Shown piece by piece: positions 23,564 through 32,983 of a stretch of 44,437 bases of DNA. The stretch covers positions 1 through 44,437 of the forward strand of contig CAYRMW010000013.1 of the NCBI GenBank assembly GCA_964425595.1. Direction: 5' to 3'. A model generated the notes under the pieces. That model was not told the origin of the DNA, did not search any database, and worked only from the letters and a program-made list of their open reading frames with translations. The DNA is from Caccovicinus sp964425595 (GTDB taxonomy: Bacteria > Bacillota > Clostridia > Lachnospirales > Lachnospiraceae). Numbering within the stretch: the stretch's first letter is position 1; every line of letters begins with the position of its first letter. The position numbers and the translations under genes are program-made.

Positions 23564-23591
23564 TTGCTGTTTTTCCCCGCAGAGGATATAA
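23564..23591 (+). promoter_or_regulatory. Promoter of the Gx transporter gene
   Basis: TTGCTG (23564-23569), a 16-base spacer and a perfect TATAAT (23586-23591). The start site near 23598 gives a leader of about 115 bases. Confidence 0.65.
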
Positions 23592-23643
23592 TGATGGCAG
23601 GTTTGCAGCGCGCCGCGGTCCGAAGAAAGACCGGCGGCGTGGG

Positions 23644-23686
23644 GGCATCCCTGCATCGATGCCGCCTGGCAGGCGGCAGGCTTTTC
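23644..23686 (+). promoter_or_regulatory. Two mutually exclusive leader hairpins before the Gx gene
   Basis: GGCATC (23644-23649) can pair with GATGCC (23658-23663). TGCCGCCT (23660-23667) can pair with AGGCGGCA (23671-23678), followed by CTTTTC. The two share 23660-23663, so only one can form at a time, as in an attenuator. Confidence 0.4.
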
Positions 23687-23712
23687 ATGTGAAGTGGAAA
23701 CGGGAGGAAGAT

Positions 23713-24300
23713 ATGGCTCCAAACGATCGATTGGAAAAGGAAAACAAACCGATGTCTTTGCGGGCCGGGTTGCGTCCGGCGTCCCGTTCTTTCCGGGTGG
23801 CGGAATATGGGATGCTGATCGCGCTGGCTTTTGTGTTCAGCTATATCGAAAATCTGCTTCCCGTAAACCTCGGGGTGCCGGGCGTGAAGCTGGGACTGGC
23901 CAACCTGGTGACCGTGGTGGGGCTTTACACGATCGGGATACCGGGGACAGCGGCCGTGAATCTGGTGCGGATCCTTCTGGTGGGATTTACCTTTGGAAAT
24001 CCGTTCAGTATGATCTACAGCATGGCAGGTGCGCTGTTAAGCATGGGCCTGATGGTCGCAAGCCGGAAGATGAAGTGGTTCACACCGGTCGGCGTCAGCA
24101 TCATCGGCGGCGTGGGCCATAATGTGGGCCAGCTGGCCGTGGCTGCCCTGGTGGTGGAAAACGGCGCCGTATTTTCCTACCTTCCGGTACTCCTGATCAC
24201 CGGAACGGCGGCGGGAGCGGTGATCGGGATCCTGGGCGGGATCATTGCCGGACGGATCAGCCGGTTTGTGCGCACAGGAATTGGGACAGAGCATCCATGA
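23713..24300 (+). CDS. Gx transporter family protein (heptaprenyl diphosphate synthase component I-like)
   Basis: 195-residue integral membrane protein with about five or six hydrophobic segments. The conserved core includes GMLIALAFVFSYIENLLP, GVPGVKLGLANLVTVVG, LVGFTFGNPFSMIYSMAGALLS and GGVGHNVGQL. This is the Gx (ECF-S-like) family, named after a heptaprenyl diphosphate synthase component in old annotations but built like a small-molecule transporter subunit (family knowledge). The ATG follows GGGAGGAAGAT. It diverges from the NusG-II gene, its usual companion. No ECF ATPase gene is nearby, so any energising partner is elsewhere. galT starts 50 bases downstream on the same strand and may be co-transcribed. 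Confidence 0.82.
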   Translation: MAPNDRLEKENKPMSLRAGLRPASRSFRVAEYGMLIALAFVFSYIENLLPVNLGVPGVKLGLANLVTVVGLYTIGIPGTAAVNLVRILLVGFTFGNPFSMIYSMAGALLSMGLMVASRKMKWFTPVGVSIIGGVGHNVGQLAVAALVVENGAVFSYLPVLLITGTAAGAVIGILGGIIAGRISRFVRTGIGTEHP

Positions 24301-24350
24301 ACTGATGCCGCTTATCCGGGCGGCAGGACTGAAAAAGGAGGGCAAGGACG

Positions 24351-25859
24351 ATGGTTTACGATGCGATCAAGGGACTGGTAGAGTACGGACAAAAGACAGG
24401 GCTTCTGAAAGAAGATGATGAGATCTACGCGAGAAATCAGCTCCTGGAGGTTTTGCGGCTGAATGAATATGAGGAACCGGAAGGACCGGTGGAGAGCGAG
24501 GATCTGGAAAAGATCTTAAAGGAGCTTCTGGATCATGCCTGCAAAAGCGGCGTACTGGAGACAGACAGCGTGGTGTATCGGGACCTTTTTGATACGAAGT
24601 TAATGAACTGCCTGGTGCCAAGGCCCAGCGAGGTTGCCGCGGAGTTCTGGAGACGTTATGAGGAGTCGCCCCGGGCAGCTACGGATTATTTCTATAAGCT
24701 GAGTCAGGATTCGGATTATATCCGGCGTTATCGCATCTGCAAAGATTTAAAGTGGAAGACGGCCACGCGCTACGGCGATCTGGATATCACGATCAATCTC
24801 TCCAAGCCGGAGAAGGACCCGAAGGCCATCGCGGCGGCAAAGCTGGCGAAGCAGAGCGGCTATCCGAAATGCCTTCTTTGCATGGAGAACGTGGGATATG
24901 CGGGAAGAGTGGATCATCCGGCGAGAAACAATCACCGGGTCATCTCCCTTACCATGAACGGCAGCCGGTGGGGATTTCAGTACTCGCCGTACGTGTACTA
25001 CAATGAGCACTGCATCGTATTCAACGGAAGGCACGTGCCCATGCGGATCGACCGGGAGACGTTTGTCAAGCTGTTTGATTTTGTCAGGCTTTTCCCGCAT
25101 TATTTCCTGGGTTCCAACGCGGACCTGCCCATTGTGGGCGGTTCGATCTTAAGCCATGATCATTTCCAGGGCGGACACTATACCTTTGCCATGGCCAGGG
25201 CACCCATTGAACAGCACTTCCGGATGGATGACTTTGCGGATGTGGAGGCCGGCATTGTCTTCTGGCCGATGTCGGTGCTCCGGCTCAGAGGAAAGGACAG
25301 CGGCCGGCTGATCGAGCTGGCAGACCTTGTGCTTATGGCGTGGCGGGAATATACGGATGAAGCCGCGTTTATCTATGCGCAGACCGGCGGAGAGCCGCAT
25401 AATACCATTACGCCCATTGCCCGAAAGAACGGGGAGATGTACGAGCTGGATCTGGTGCTGCGCAATAACATCACCACGGAGGAATTTCCGCTTGGGGTGT
25501 ACCATCCGCATCAGGAGCTGCACCACATCAAGAAGGAAAACATCGGCCTGATCGAGGTCATGGGTCTGGCGGTCCTGCCCTCACGGCTCAAACAGGAACT
25601 GGAACATCTTGGCCGGGCGATCCTTGATGGGCGTGATATCCGGGCGGATCAGGAACTGGCCAAGCATGCGGACTGGGTAGACGCTTTCCTTCCGAAGTAC
25701 ACCTCCGTCACGGCGGAAAATATTGATCAGATCCTGCGGGAAGAGACCGGGCTGGTGTTTGCCAGGGTGCTGGAGGATGCCGGTGTTTACAAATGTACGA
25801 AAGAGGGCCGGGAAGCCTTCGCAAGATTCTTATTCTCTGCCGGGTTCCGGAAGCTGTGA
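24351..25859 (+). CDS. galT: UDP-glucose-hexose-1-phosphate uridylyltransferase (Firmicute type)
   Basis: Transfers UMP between UDP-glucose and galactose 1-phosphate in the Leloir pathway. At 502 residues it matches the longer Firmicute GalT, not the 350-residue enterobacterial form. The nucleotidyl site is SHDHFQGG (268-275; H269 and H271 in the HxHxQ pattern). Further conserved stretches are YSPYVYYNEHCIVF, GGEPHNTITPIARK and LGVYHPHQELHHIKKENIGLIEVMGLA. The ATG is preceded by AAGGAGGGCAAGGACG. It stands 50 bases after the Gx gene and 57 bases before a family 4 glycosidase, which could release the galactose it processes. No galK or galE is in the window. Confidence 0.94.
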   Translation: MVYDAIKGLVEYGQKTGLLKEDDEIYARNQLLEVLRLNEYEEPEGPVESEDLEKILKELLDHACKSGVLETDSVVYRDLFDTKLMNCLVPRPSEVAAEFWRRYEESPRAATDYFYKLSQDSDYIRRYRICKDLKWKTATRYGDLDITINLSKPEKDPKAIAAAKLAKQSGYPKCLLCMENVGYAGRVDHPARNNHRVISLTMNGSRWGFQYSPYVYYNEHCIVFNGRHVPMRIDRETFVKLFDFVRLFPHYFLGSNADLPIVGGSILSHDHFQGGHYTFAMARAPIEQHFRMDDFADVEAGIVFWPMSVLRLRGKDSGRLIELADLVLMAWREYTDEAAFIYAQTGGEPHNTITPIARKNGEMYELDLVLRNNITTEEFPLGVYHPHQELHHIKKENIGLIEVMGLAVLPSRLKQELEHLGRAILDGRDIRADQELAKHADWVDAFLPKYTSVTAENIDQILREETGLVFARVLEDAGVYKCTKEGREAFARFLFSAGFRKL

Positions 25860-25916
25860 CGCTGCCGCCGGCGGCGGGATCCTTGGAGTCGGCATGAACA
25901 GAAAGGAGAAAACAGT

Positions 25917-27326
25917 ATGAGGTGGAAGAATGAGTGTGTAGATCAGATCACGATCGCCTACATCGGGGGAGGTTCCCGGGGATGGGCCTGGACGTTTATG
26001 ACGGACCTGGCGCTGGAGCCGGCGATCAGCGGGGTAATCCGCCTGTATGACATTGACCGGGAGGCGGCCAGAGCGAACGAAGTGATCGGGAACCGGCTGT
26101 CAGCGCGTCCGGAAGCGGCGGGGAAGTGGAAGTATGAAACGGCGGACAGCTTACAGGAGGCCTTAAGCGGGGCGGATTTTGTGGTCATCTCCATCCTGCC
26201 GGGGACGTTTGATGAGATGGAGGTGGATGTGCATCTGCCGGAGCGTCTGGGCATCTACCAGTCCGTTGGCGATACGGCAGGACCCGGAGGGATGATTCGG
26301 GCGCTCAGGACGATCCCCATGTATGTGGAGATCGCGGAGGCCATCCGGGATTACGCGCCGAAGGCCTGGGTGATCAACTACACGAATCCCATGTCCCTCT
26401 GCGTAAAGACGCTGTACCACGTTTTCCCGCAGATCCGCGCGTTCGGCTGCTGCCATGAGGTGTTCGGGACCCAGCAGGTGTTAAAGGGCATCCTGGAAGA
26501 GACCATGGGAATTTCCGGGATCAGCCGGCAGCAGATCCGGGTCAATGTGCTGGGAATCAACCATTTTACCTGGTTTGACTATGCTTCTTACCAGGGACTG
26601 GATCTGTTCCCGGTGTATCGGGATTATATCCGGGAGCATTTTGAGGAAGGCTACGAGGATAAGGAGGCCAACTGGGCCAATGCCAGCTTTGCCTGTGCCC
26701 ACCGGGTGAAATTCGACCTGTTTAACCGCTACGGCCTGATCGCGGCCGCTGGAGACCGGCACCTGGCGGAGTTTATGCCGGGCAATGAATATCTGAACGA
26801 TCCGGAGACGGTGGCTTCCTGGAAATTCGGCTTAACGACGGTAGCCTGGCGCAAGGAGGATCTGGAACACCGCCTGGCGAGGAGCCGGAGGCTGCTGGCA
26901 GGGGAAGAAGAAGTGGAGCTTCAGCCGACCGGCGAGGAGGGGATCCTCCTGATCAAGGCGCTCTGCGGTCTGGAACGGGTGATCAGCAACGTAAACATCC
27001 CCAATACCGCCCTGCAGATCGCAAACCTCCCGGCAGATGCGGTGGTGGAGACCAACGCGGTCTTTGAACGGGACGCGATCCGGCCGGTCATGGCGGGAAG
27101 CCTGCCTGAACCGGTGCGGCAGCTGATCCTTCCGCATGTAGAGAATCACGAGAGGATATTAAGCGCTGCGCTGACCTGTGATCGGGAACTGGTGACAGAA
27201 GCCTTTATGCATGATCCGCTGGTTGCGGGAAAGGGCTGCGGGGAAGGCGATGTCCGGCGTCTGGTGGAGGATATGATTGAGGGAACGATGCGGTATCTTC
27301 CGGAAGGCTGGAGACAGAAGCCATGA
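25917..27326 (+). CDS. Family 4 glycoside hydrolase (NAD- and metal-dependent)
   Basis: 469-residue cytoplasmic glycosidase of family GH4, which works by NAD-assisted oxidation and elimination with a divalent metal. The Rossmann motif IAYIGGGSRGW is near the N-terminus. Metal ligands fit C179 (GCCH) and H216 (GINHF), with N157 in INYTNPMS and VGDTAGPGGMIRALRTIP in the active-site loop. These features match alpha-galactosidase, alpha-glucosidase and alpha-glucuronidase members; the neighbouring galT favours alpha-galactosidase (inference). AAAGGAG precedes the ATG. Its stop overlaps the sbcD start (ATGA), tying it to a DNA repair pair. Confidence 0.88.
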   Translation: MRWKNECVDQITIAYIGGGSRGWAWTFMTDLALEPAISGVIRLYDIDREAARANEVIGNRLSARPEAAGKWKYETADSLQEALSGADFVVISILPGTFDEMEVDVHLPERLGIYQSVGDTAGPGGMIRALRTIPMYVEIAEAIRDYAPKAWVINYTNPMSLCVKTLYHVFPQIRAFGCCHEVFGTQQVLKGILEETMGISGISRQQIRVNVLGINHFTWFDYASYQGLDLFPVYRDYIREHFEEGYEDKEANWANASFACAHRVKFDLFNRYGLIAAAGDRHLAEFMPGNEYLNDPETVASWKFGLTTVAWRKEDLEHRLARSRRLLAGEEEVELQPTGEEGILLIKALCGLERVISNVNIPNTALQIANLPADAVVETNAVFERDAIRPVMAGSLPEPVRQLILPHVENHERILSAALTCDRELVTEAFMHDPLVAGKGCGEGDVRRLVEDMIEGTMRYLPEGWRQKP

Positions 27327-28456
27327 AGCTGATCCATTTATCTGATCTTCACATCGGAAAACGGGTGAATGAGTTTTCCATGCTGGAAGACCAGCGCCAC
27401 ATCCTGGACCAGATCCTTAAGATCATCGATCAGGAAAAACCGGACTGCGTGGTGATCGCGGGCGATGTCTACGACAAATCCATTCCATCCGCCGAGGCCG
27501 TGCAGCTTCTGGATGATTTTCTGACCAGGCTGGCCGCCAGAACGATGCCGACGGCCCTGATCAGCGGCAATCATGATTCACCGGAACGGCTGGCCTTCGG
27601 CGCGAGGCTGATGACGCAGACCGGCATCTATGTCTCTCCGGTGTACGATAAGCAGGTACAGAGTATCTGCTTTACGGATGAATACGGGGAAGTTCGGGTA
27701 TACCTGCTTCCCTTTTTAAAGCCGTCTATCGTCCGTCATGTGTATGAGGAGGAGACGGTGGAGAGTTATCAGGACGCGGTGCAGACAGCCATCGCCCACC
27801 TTCCGCTGGATTCATCTTGCCGGAATGTGCTGGTCGCTCATCAGTTTGTGGCGGGCGCCGACCGGTGCGAATCGGAAGAGATGTCGGTGGGCGGGATCGA
27901 CCAGGTGGACGCGTCCGTGTTTGACGCGTTCGATTATGTCGCCCTGGGGCATATCCACAGTCCCCAGAGCGCAGGACGGAAGACGGTGCGCTACTGCGGC
28001 ACGCCGTTAAAGTACTCGTTTTCAGAGGCCGGACAGCAGAAGTCGGTATCGGTTGTGGAGCTTCTGGAAAAGGGCAGAGTGGAGATCCGGGAGGAGCCTC
28101 TTATCCCCCTTCGGGATATGCGCAAGATCCGGGGGACTTACCTGGAGATCACGGCCAGGGACTTTTACGCGGGGACCAATACGGAGGATTATATCCAGGC
28201 TACCCTGACGGATGAGGAGGATATCCCCGACGGGATGCAGAAGCTGCGGATCATCTATCCGAACCTGATGCGCCTGGAGTATGATAACCGCCGGACCAGA
28301 GAGAACCGGCAGGTGGAGCGCGCGGCGGACGCGGAAGAAAAGTCGGAGGCAGAGCTGTTTGCCGAGCTTTACGCGCTGCAGAACAATCAGCCGATGGATG
28401 AAGAGCAGAAGCGGTTTCTGGAGGATGTGATCCGACGGGTGAAGGGAGAGGAATAA
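27323..28456 (+). CDS. sbcD: Exonuclease subunit SbcD (Mre11-like)
   Basis: 377-residue metallophosphoesterase that, with SbcC, cuts hairpins and DNA ends during repair and replication. Phosphoesterase motifs are complete: D8-x-H10 (SDLHIG), D48 (AGDVYDKS), N83-H84 (SGNHDSPERL), a histidine in VAHQFV and the GHIHSPQ pair. The C-terminal part (after about 260) is the capping and SbcC-binding region. It begins inside the end of the glycosidase gene (ATGA), and sbcC starts four bases after its stop. Length and motifs are ordinary. Confidence 0.95.
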   Translation: MKLIHLSDLHIGKRVNEFSMLEDQRHILDQILKIIDQEKPDCVVIAGDVYDKSIPSAEAVQLLDDFLTRLAARTMPTALISGNHDSPERLAFGARLMTQTGIYVSPVYDKQVQSICFTDEYGEVRVYLLPFLKPSIVRHVYEEETVESYQDAVQTAIAHLPLDSSCRNVLVAHQFVAGADRCESEEMSVGGIDQVDASVFDAFDYVALGHIHSPQSAGRKTVRYCGTPLKYSFSEAGQQKSVSVVELLEKGRVEIREEPLIPLRDMRKIRGTYLEITARDFYAGTNTEDYIQATLTDEEDIPDGMQKLRIIYPNLMRLEYDNRRTRENRQVERAADAEEKSEAELFAELYALQNNQPMDEEQKRFLEDVIRRVKGEE

Positions 28457-28459
28457 AGG

Positions 28460-31400
28460 ATGAGACCGGAAAAACTGACCATCAGCGCCTTCGGTCCCTA
28501 TGCGGGGGAGACGGAGGTCGATTTTGAAAAGCTGGGTTCCCGGGGTCTGTACCTGATCACCGGAGACACCGGCGCAGGGAAAACCACGATCTTTGACGCC
28601 ATTACCTTCGCCCTGTACGGCGAAGCCAGCGGGAAGGTGAGAGAGGCGGGGATGTTCCGCAGCAAATACGCGGCGCCGGAGAGGCGCACCTTTGTCCGGT
28701 TTACCTTTACCTGTAGGGGAGAGCGGTATACGGTGGAGCGGAGTCCGGAGTACAGCAGACCGAAGGGAAGAGGGACGGGCTTTACCACGCAGAAAGCGGA
28801 GGCGCAGCTGTTGTTTTTTGACGGCAGGATGCCGGTGACCAGGACCAGAGAAGTGACCAGAGCGGTGACGGAACTGATGGGGGTGGATTACCAGCAGTTT
28901 ACTCAGATCGCCATGATCGCCCAGGGGGATTTTCAGAAGCTTCTCCTGGCCGGAACAGGGGAGCGCAGCGAGATCTTCCGAAAGATCTTCCACACCAGGA
29001 TCTACCAGGATATCCAGGAAATGTTAAAAAATGAGGTCCGGGTGAAAGGAAAAGAATATGACGAGCTGAGGCGGAGCATCAGTCAGTATCTGGACGGCGT
29101 TGTCTGCAGCAGGGACGACGGGAAGGCATCGGAGATGGCCGCGCTTAAGAAAGAAAAGTTCCAGGGAAAAATGGAGCGCGCCCTGGAGCTTTTGACCGTT
29201 TTGCTGGAACGGGATCGGAAAGAACTGGAGGAGACAGAGCAAAAGATCGGGCAGCTGGAAGCAAAGATGGAGGAAGCGGATCAGAAGCTGGGAAAAGTAC
29301 AGCAGCAGGCGAAGATGAAGGAGCAGCTGGAGCAATTGGAGCGGGAACTGGAGCAGATCCTTCCGGAAGCGGAGGCGGCCGGAGCACTCTTAAAAAAGAG
29401 GCAGGAGGCGGCCGGGGAGGGAGAAGCGCTAAAAGAGCAGATCCGGCTGCTGGAAGAAAAGAGCGAAGCGTTTGCGGAGCGGGCGCTGCGGCGAAAGGAA
29501 CAGGAGAAAAAACGCGGCGAACAGAAGGAAAATGAAGCGAAGCTTCAGAAGATCGAGCAGGAGCTGCAGACATTGGCGGAAGGCCTCGCAGAGAAACGGA
29601 CGCGCCGGGAAGATCTCCGGCCGGCCGGCGAAGAGAAGGCGAGGCTGGAACATGAGCAGGCGGATATTGAGAAAGCGATAGCGGCGATCGCTCAAAGCCA
29701 GGAGCGCCTCGCGGATCTGGAAGAGGAGACAAAAAAGCTGGAGGAAGAGATCTCCGGCCTGGCGGCCGGCCGGCAGGAGCTGGAAGAGAAGCTGACCAGG
29801 TGCCGGGAGCGGTTAGGCGCGCTTTCCAGTTCGCGGACAGAGGCGGCAGTGCTTGAGGACCGGGCCAAGCAGGCGCAGAACGCCTTAAAAACCTTCCTCG
29901 AAGGCTGCCTGGATGCCGCTGACGCGAAGGCGGAGGCGGCAAAGGCCGGGACGTGCAAAGAGGCGCTTTGCCAGGCATTAACGAGCCGGGAAGGAGAGTT
30001 AAAAAGCCGGGATGACGCGCTGGAAAACGCGAAAAAGGCGCCGGAAAAGCTGGCTGCGGTCTGCCGGGAGCAGGATAAGCTGAAATACCGGCGGCAGGAA
30101 CTGACAAAGCTTAAGGAGCAGGAAACGGCGCTTTCCAAGGCCCGGCAGAACTGTAGGAAAGTGCAGGAACAGTATGAAGCGGCCCGAAAAGCGGCGTTTC
30201 CGTTGCAGGAACGCTATCAGAAGATGGAGATCCGGTTTTTGGATGCCCAGGCAGGGATGCTGGCCAGACGCCTGGCGGATGGAAGCCCATGCCCGGTATG
30301 CGGCGCCCTCCATCATCCCTCCCCCGCGGTGATCCCCGATCAGGCGCCGGAAAAGGATGAGCTGGAAGCGGCGAAGGCGGCGATGGACGCGGCGTTTGCG
30401 CGGATGCATCAACTGGCGGCCGATGCCGGTCACGGACAGGAGCAGGTCGAAGAGAAGCTTCAGGATATCGTGAAAACGGCGCAGAGCCTGTGGAGCGGGG
30501 AATGCGGCGGAACGGACGGCGAAGGCGGCGCCGAGGAGGCGTGCGCAAGCTGGTTTGCGCGGGCAAAAGAAGAAATCGCGTCGATCCGGGAGAGGGAAAG
30601 GGCCCTGGCTAAAGAGCACGGCCGGCTGGATGAGGAAGTCTCCGGGATCGATCATCTGGAAGCGGCCAGAAGCGACGCGAAAGAGGCCAGAGATGAGGCT
30701 GACCGGCGACTGCGCGATGCGGAACAGGACATGGCAGAAAAGAACGCCCGGGCAAAGGAAGCGGAAGACCGGCTTTTCCGCCTAAGCCGGGAGATCCAGG
30801 TTCAGGCGGCGCAGACGGAACCGGCCGCGGACGGCCGCCGGATGGCGGAGGAGGGGATGGCGGAATTTTCCCTGCCTGTCCGGCGCAAAGATCCGCTCTG
30901 GCTGGCGGCGTGGGAGACGGTCTGCGCAGACTTCGCAGGCGCCCTGATCTGTCTTACCTCCGTCCGGAATGAACAAAAAAAGCAGGCAAACGACGCCGCC
31001 CTGCGGGCAGAGCAGGAAAAGGCAGAGGAAAAAGAGCAGACACAGCTGACGACGGTGCTGGAGGAGCTGACCAAAACAAGGCAGGAAAAGGAAGCCGTCC
31101 TGTCCGGTCTGCGGGCACAGGCCGAGGTATTGACCGGGCAGCTGCGGGAACTGCTGGCTGACCGCTGGAAAGATGAAGAGGAAACGCCGTCCGGCATCCG
31201 CTCTGCGGCAGGCCGGGCGATGGTGCACTTTGAGCAGGAGTCGGCGAAGCGGAAAACGGAGATCGGCATCCGCGCGCAGCGGCTTAAGGAAGCGGAGCGT
31301 CTGGAGCAGGAGATCGCGGAAAACGAAAAGGCGCGGCAGAATGCCGGGGAAAAGAAGCAGGAAGCCATGAACGCGGCCACCCGGCTAAAGACAGAGCTTA

Positions 31401-32437
31401 AAACGCTGGAAACGCAGATCGCGTCTCTGGAAAGATCGCTGACGGAGACGGCTGCCCTGGCGCTGATCAGAGAGGAGCGGCCCGGGATGGAGGCGGCCGG
31501 GGAAGAAGGCCAAACGACGGCCTTCCGCGAAGAACTGCGCGATATTTTCCAGGAAGAGAAGGAACGCCGCGTCAGGAAAAAGGAAACACTGGAAGAGCAG
31601 CTTGAAGAGGCCAAAAAAGCGGAGGAGGTGGCGCGCCTGGAGAAAAACCGGCGCGAGACCGCCATCGAGACGCTCCGTCTCCAGCTTCAGGACGGCCGCC
31701 GGGAAGGGACGGGCAGCCCGGATCCGGAAGAAATCCGGAAGGAGAAGGCGGCGTATCAGCAGGAGAAGGACGGATTATCCGGCCGGCGCGACGCGCTGAA
31801 TACCGCCTGGCGGACGAACACGGATATCCTCCGGCGCGTCCAGGGGAGCCGGGAGAGGCAGATCCAGGTAGAGAAGGCGTACATCCGGGTGAAGACGCTT
31901 TCGGACACGGCCAACGGCACGTTGGCGGGAAAGCGCAAGATCGAGCTGGAAACCTTTGTCCAGATGGCGTATTTTGACCGGATCCTGCGGCGGGCAAATT
32001 TGCGGCTTTTGACCATGTCAAACGGCCAGTATGAACTGAAGCGGCAGCTAGACGGCGAGAGCAGGAGGGAGAAAGCCGGTCTGGAGCTGAACGTGATCGA
32101 CCATTACAATGGCACGGAGCGGAGCGTCAGAACGCTTTCGGGAGGCGAATCCTTTCAGGCTGCCCTGTCGTTGGCGCTGGGCCTTTCGGATGAGATCCAG
32201 TCCTGCGCGGGCGGGATCCGCCTGGACAGCATGTTCGTGGACGAAGGCTTCGGCTCGCTAGATGAGGCGGCGTTAAGCCAGGCACTGAACGCGCTGGAAG
32301 GGCTGGCCGAGGGTGAACGGATGGTGGGGATCATCTCCCACGTCAGTGAGCTGAAAGAGCGGATCGACCGGAAGATCATCGTCACGAAGAAAAAGGGCGG
32401 ACGGGATCTGGGCAGCGCGATCCGGCTGGAGGTATAG
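28460..32437 (+). CDS. sbcC: Exonuclease ATPase subunit SbcC (Rad50-like)
   Basis: 1325-residue SMC-like ATPase, long for the Firmicute family (about 1050-1200 is common). The N-terminal half-ATPase has Walker A GDTGAGKT (35-42) and the Q-loop near YQQFTQIAMIAQGDFQ. A very long coiled coil rich in Glu, Lys, Ala and Arg follows on both sides of the zinc hook CPVCGALHHP (C611 and C614). The C-terminal half has the signature LSGGE (1226-1230) and Walker B FVDEGFGSLD (D1261, E1262). It works with SbcD as an ATP-driven nuclease on DNA ends. The second coiled arm is longer than the first (about 610 versus 430 residues), so it may fold back on itself. Composition makes the gene full of false antisense frames. 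Confidence 0.95.
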   Translation: MRPEKLTISAFGPYAGETEVDFEKLGSRGLYLITGDTGAGKTTIFDAITFALYGEASGKVREAGMFRSKYAAPERRTFVRFTFTCRGERYTVERSPEYSRPKGRGTGFTTQKAEAQLLFFDGRMPVTRTREVTRAVTELMGVDYQQFTQIAMIAQGDFQKLLLAGTGERSEIFRKIFHTRIYQDIQEMLKNEVRVKGKEYDELRRSISQYLDGVVCSRDDGKASEMAALKKEKFQGKMERALELLTVLLERDRKELEETEQKIGQLEAKMEEADQKLGKVQQQAKMKEQLEQLERELEQILPEAEAAGALLKKRQEAAGEGEALKEQIRLLEEKSEAFAERALRRKEQEKKRGEQKENEAKLQKIEQELQTLAEGLAEKRTRREDLRPAGEEKARLEHEQADIEKAIAAIAQSQERLADLEEETKKLEEEISGLAAGRQELEEKLTRCRERLGALSSSRTEAAVLEDRAKQAQNALKTFLEGCLDAADAKAEAAKAGTCKEALCQALTSREGELKSRDDALENAKKAPEKLAAVCREQDKLKYRRQELTKLKEQETALSKARQNCRKVQEQYEAARKAAFPLQERYQKMEIRFLDAQAGMLARRLADGSPCPVCGALHHPSPAVIPDQAPEKDELEAAKAAMDAAFARMHQLAADAGHGQEQVEEKLQDIVKTAQSLWSGECGGTDGEGGAEEACASWFARAKEEIASIRERERALAKEHGRLDEEVSGIDHLEAARSDAKEARDEADRRLRDAEQDMAEKNARAKEAEDRLFRLSREIQVQAAQTEPAADGRRMAEEGMAEFSLPVRRKDPLWLAAWETVCADFAGALICLTSVRNEQKKQANDAALRAEQEKAEEKEQTQLTTVLEELTKTRQEKEAVLSGLRAQAEVLTGQLRELLADRWKDEEETPSGIRSAAGRAMVHFEQESAKRKTEIGIRAQRLKEAERLEQEIAENEKARQNAGEKKQEAMNAATRLKTELKTLETQIASLERSLTETAALALIREERPGMEAAGEEGQTTAFREELRDIFQEEKERRVRKKETLEEQLEEAKKAEEVARLEKNRRETAIETLRLQLQDGRREGTGSPDPEEIRKEKAAYQQEKDGLSGRRDALNTAWRTNTDILRRVQGSRERQIQVEKAYIRVKTLSDTANGTLAGKRKIELETFVQMAYFDRILRRANLRLLTMSNGQYELKRQLDGESRREKAGLELNVIDHYNGTERSVRTLSGGESFQAALSLALGLSDEIQSCAGGIRLDSMFVDEGFGSLDEAALSQALNALEGLAEGERMVGIISHVSELKERIDRKIIVTKKKGGRDLGSAIRLEV

Positions 32438-32482
32438 AACAGAAAGAACCGGATACGGAGAGAGACAGGAGGCGGAGAACGG

Positions 32483-32983
32483 ATGGAAAGAGAAGAAAAA
32501 GACCGAAAGATCGATCGATATTCCTATGAACTGGGCGTCATGGACTGCTTCTGCGAGATGACGGCTTCCGGACTAAAGCGCCTGGCAATGAGCCATCCCT
32601 GCGGGGACCGGGACGAATGGAAAAGCTACGAACCGGCAGTGCGAACGCTTTGCCAAAAATACGGGATCTCCTTTTATCCGGAGGAAGATCCGCTGATCAC
32701 GGATCTGTTCCCGGCCAGGATGAATCAGGGCACCTTCCATTATCTGTTTTACCGGGAACCGCAGGTTCTGGAGGAATATCTGGCGGTCAAGGCAGATCAG
32801 GAGAAGGCCAGGAAAGAGGGCCGGTATGCCGATCCGCTGCGCTATGAGATCGCCTGGCGGTTAGGCAGGCTTCTTTCCTACCCGGACGATGGGATACGGC
32901 GGTATGTTGAGAAGACGAGAAAAGAGGAAGGGACAGAGCCGTGCGCGACCCGGCAGACCGGGCAAGAGGAATACGATAACTGA
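32483..32983 (+). CDS. Unrecognised small protein downstream of sbcC
   Basis: 166 residues, mostly helical by composition, with no signal peptide, membrane segment or known motif that I recognise. Noticeable are YELGVMDCFCEMTASGLKRLAMSHP near the start (helical, two cysteines), a YEPAVRTLCQKYGISFYPEEDPLITDLFPA block and a charged tail. The real-gene case rests on AGGAGGCGGAGAACGG before the ATG, normal codon use, good spacing (45 bases after sbcC) and no overlap with a better frame. It probably belongs to the sbcDC transcript. It ends right where the metF promoter begins. Confidence 0.7.
   Translation: MEREEKDRKIDRYSYELGVMDCFCEMTASGLKRLAMSHPCGDRDEWKSYEPAVRTLCQKYGISFYPEEDPLITDLFPARMNQGTFHYLFYREPQVLEEYLAVKADQEKARKEGRYADPLRYEIAWRLGRLLSYPDDGIRRYVEKTRKEEGTEPCATRQTGQEEYDN

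Noticed and set aside
29145..30107. 320-residue proline-rich frame opposite sbcC
   Set aside because: High GC and Glu/Lys/Ala codons of the coiled coil create open antisense frames; no start signals support it.
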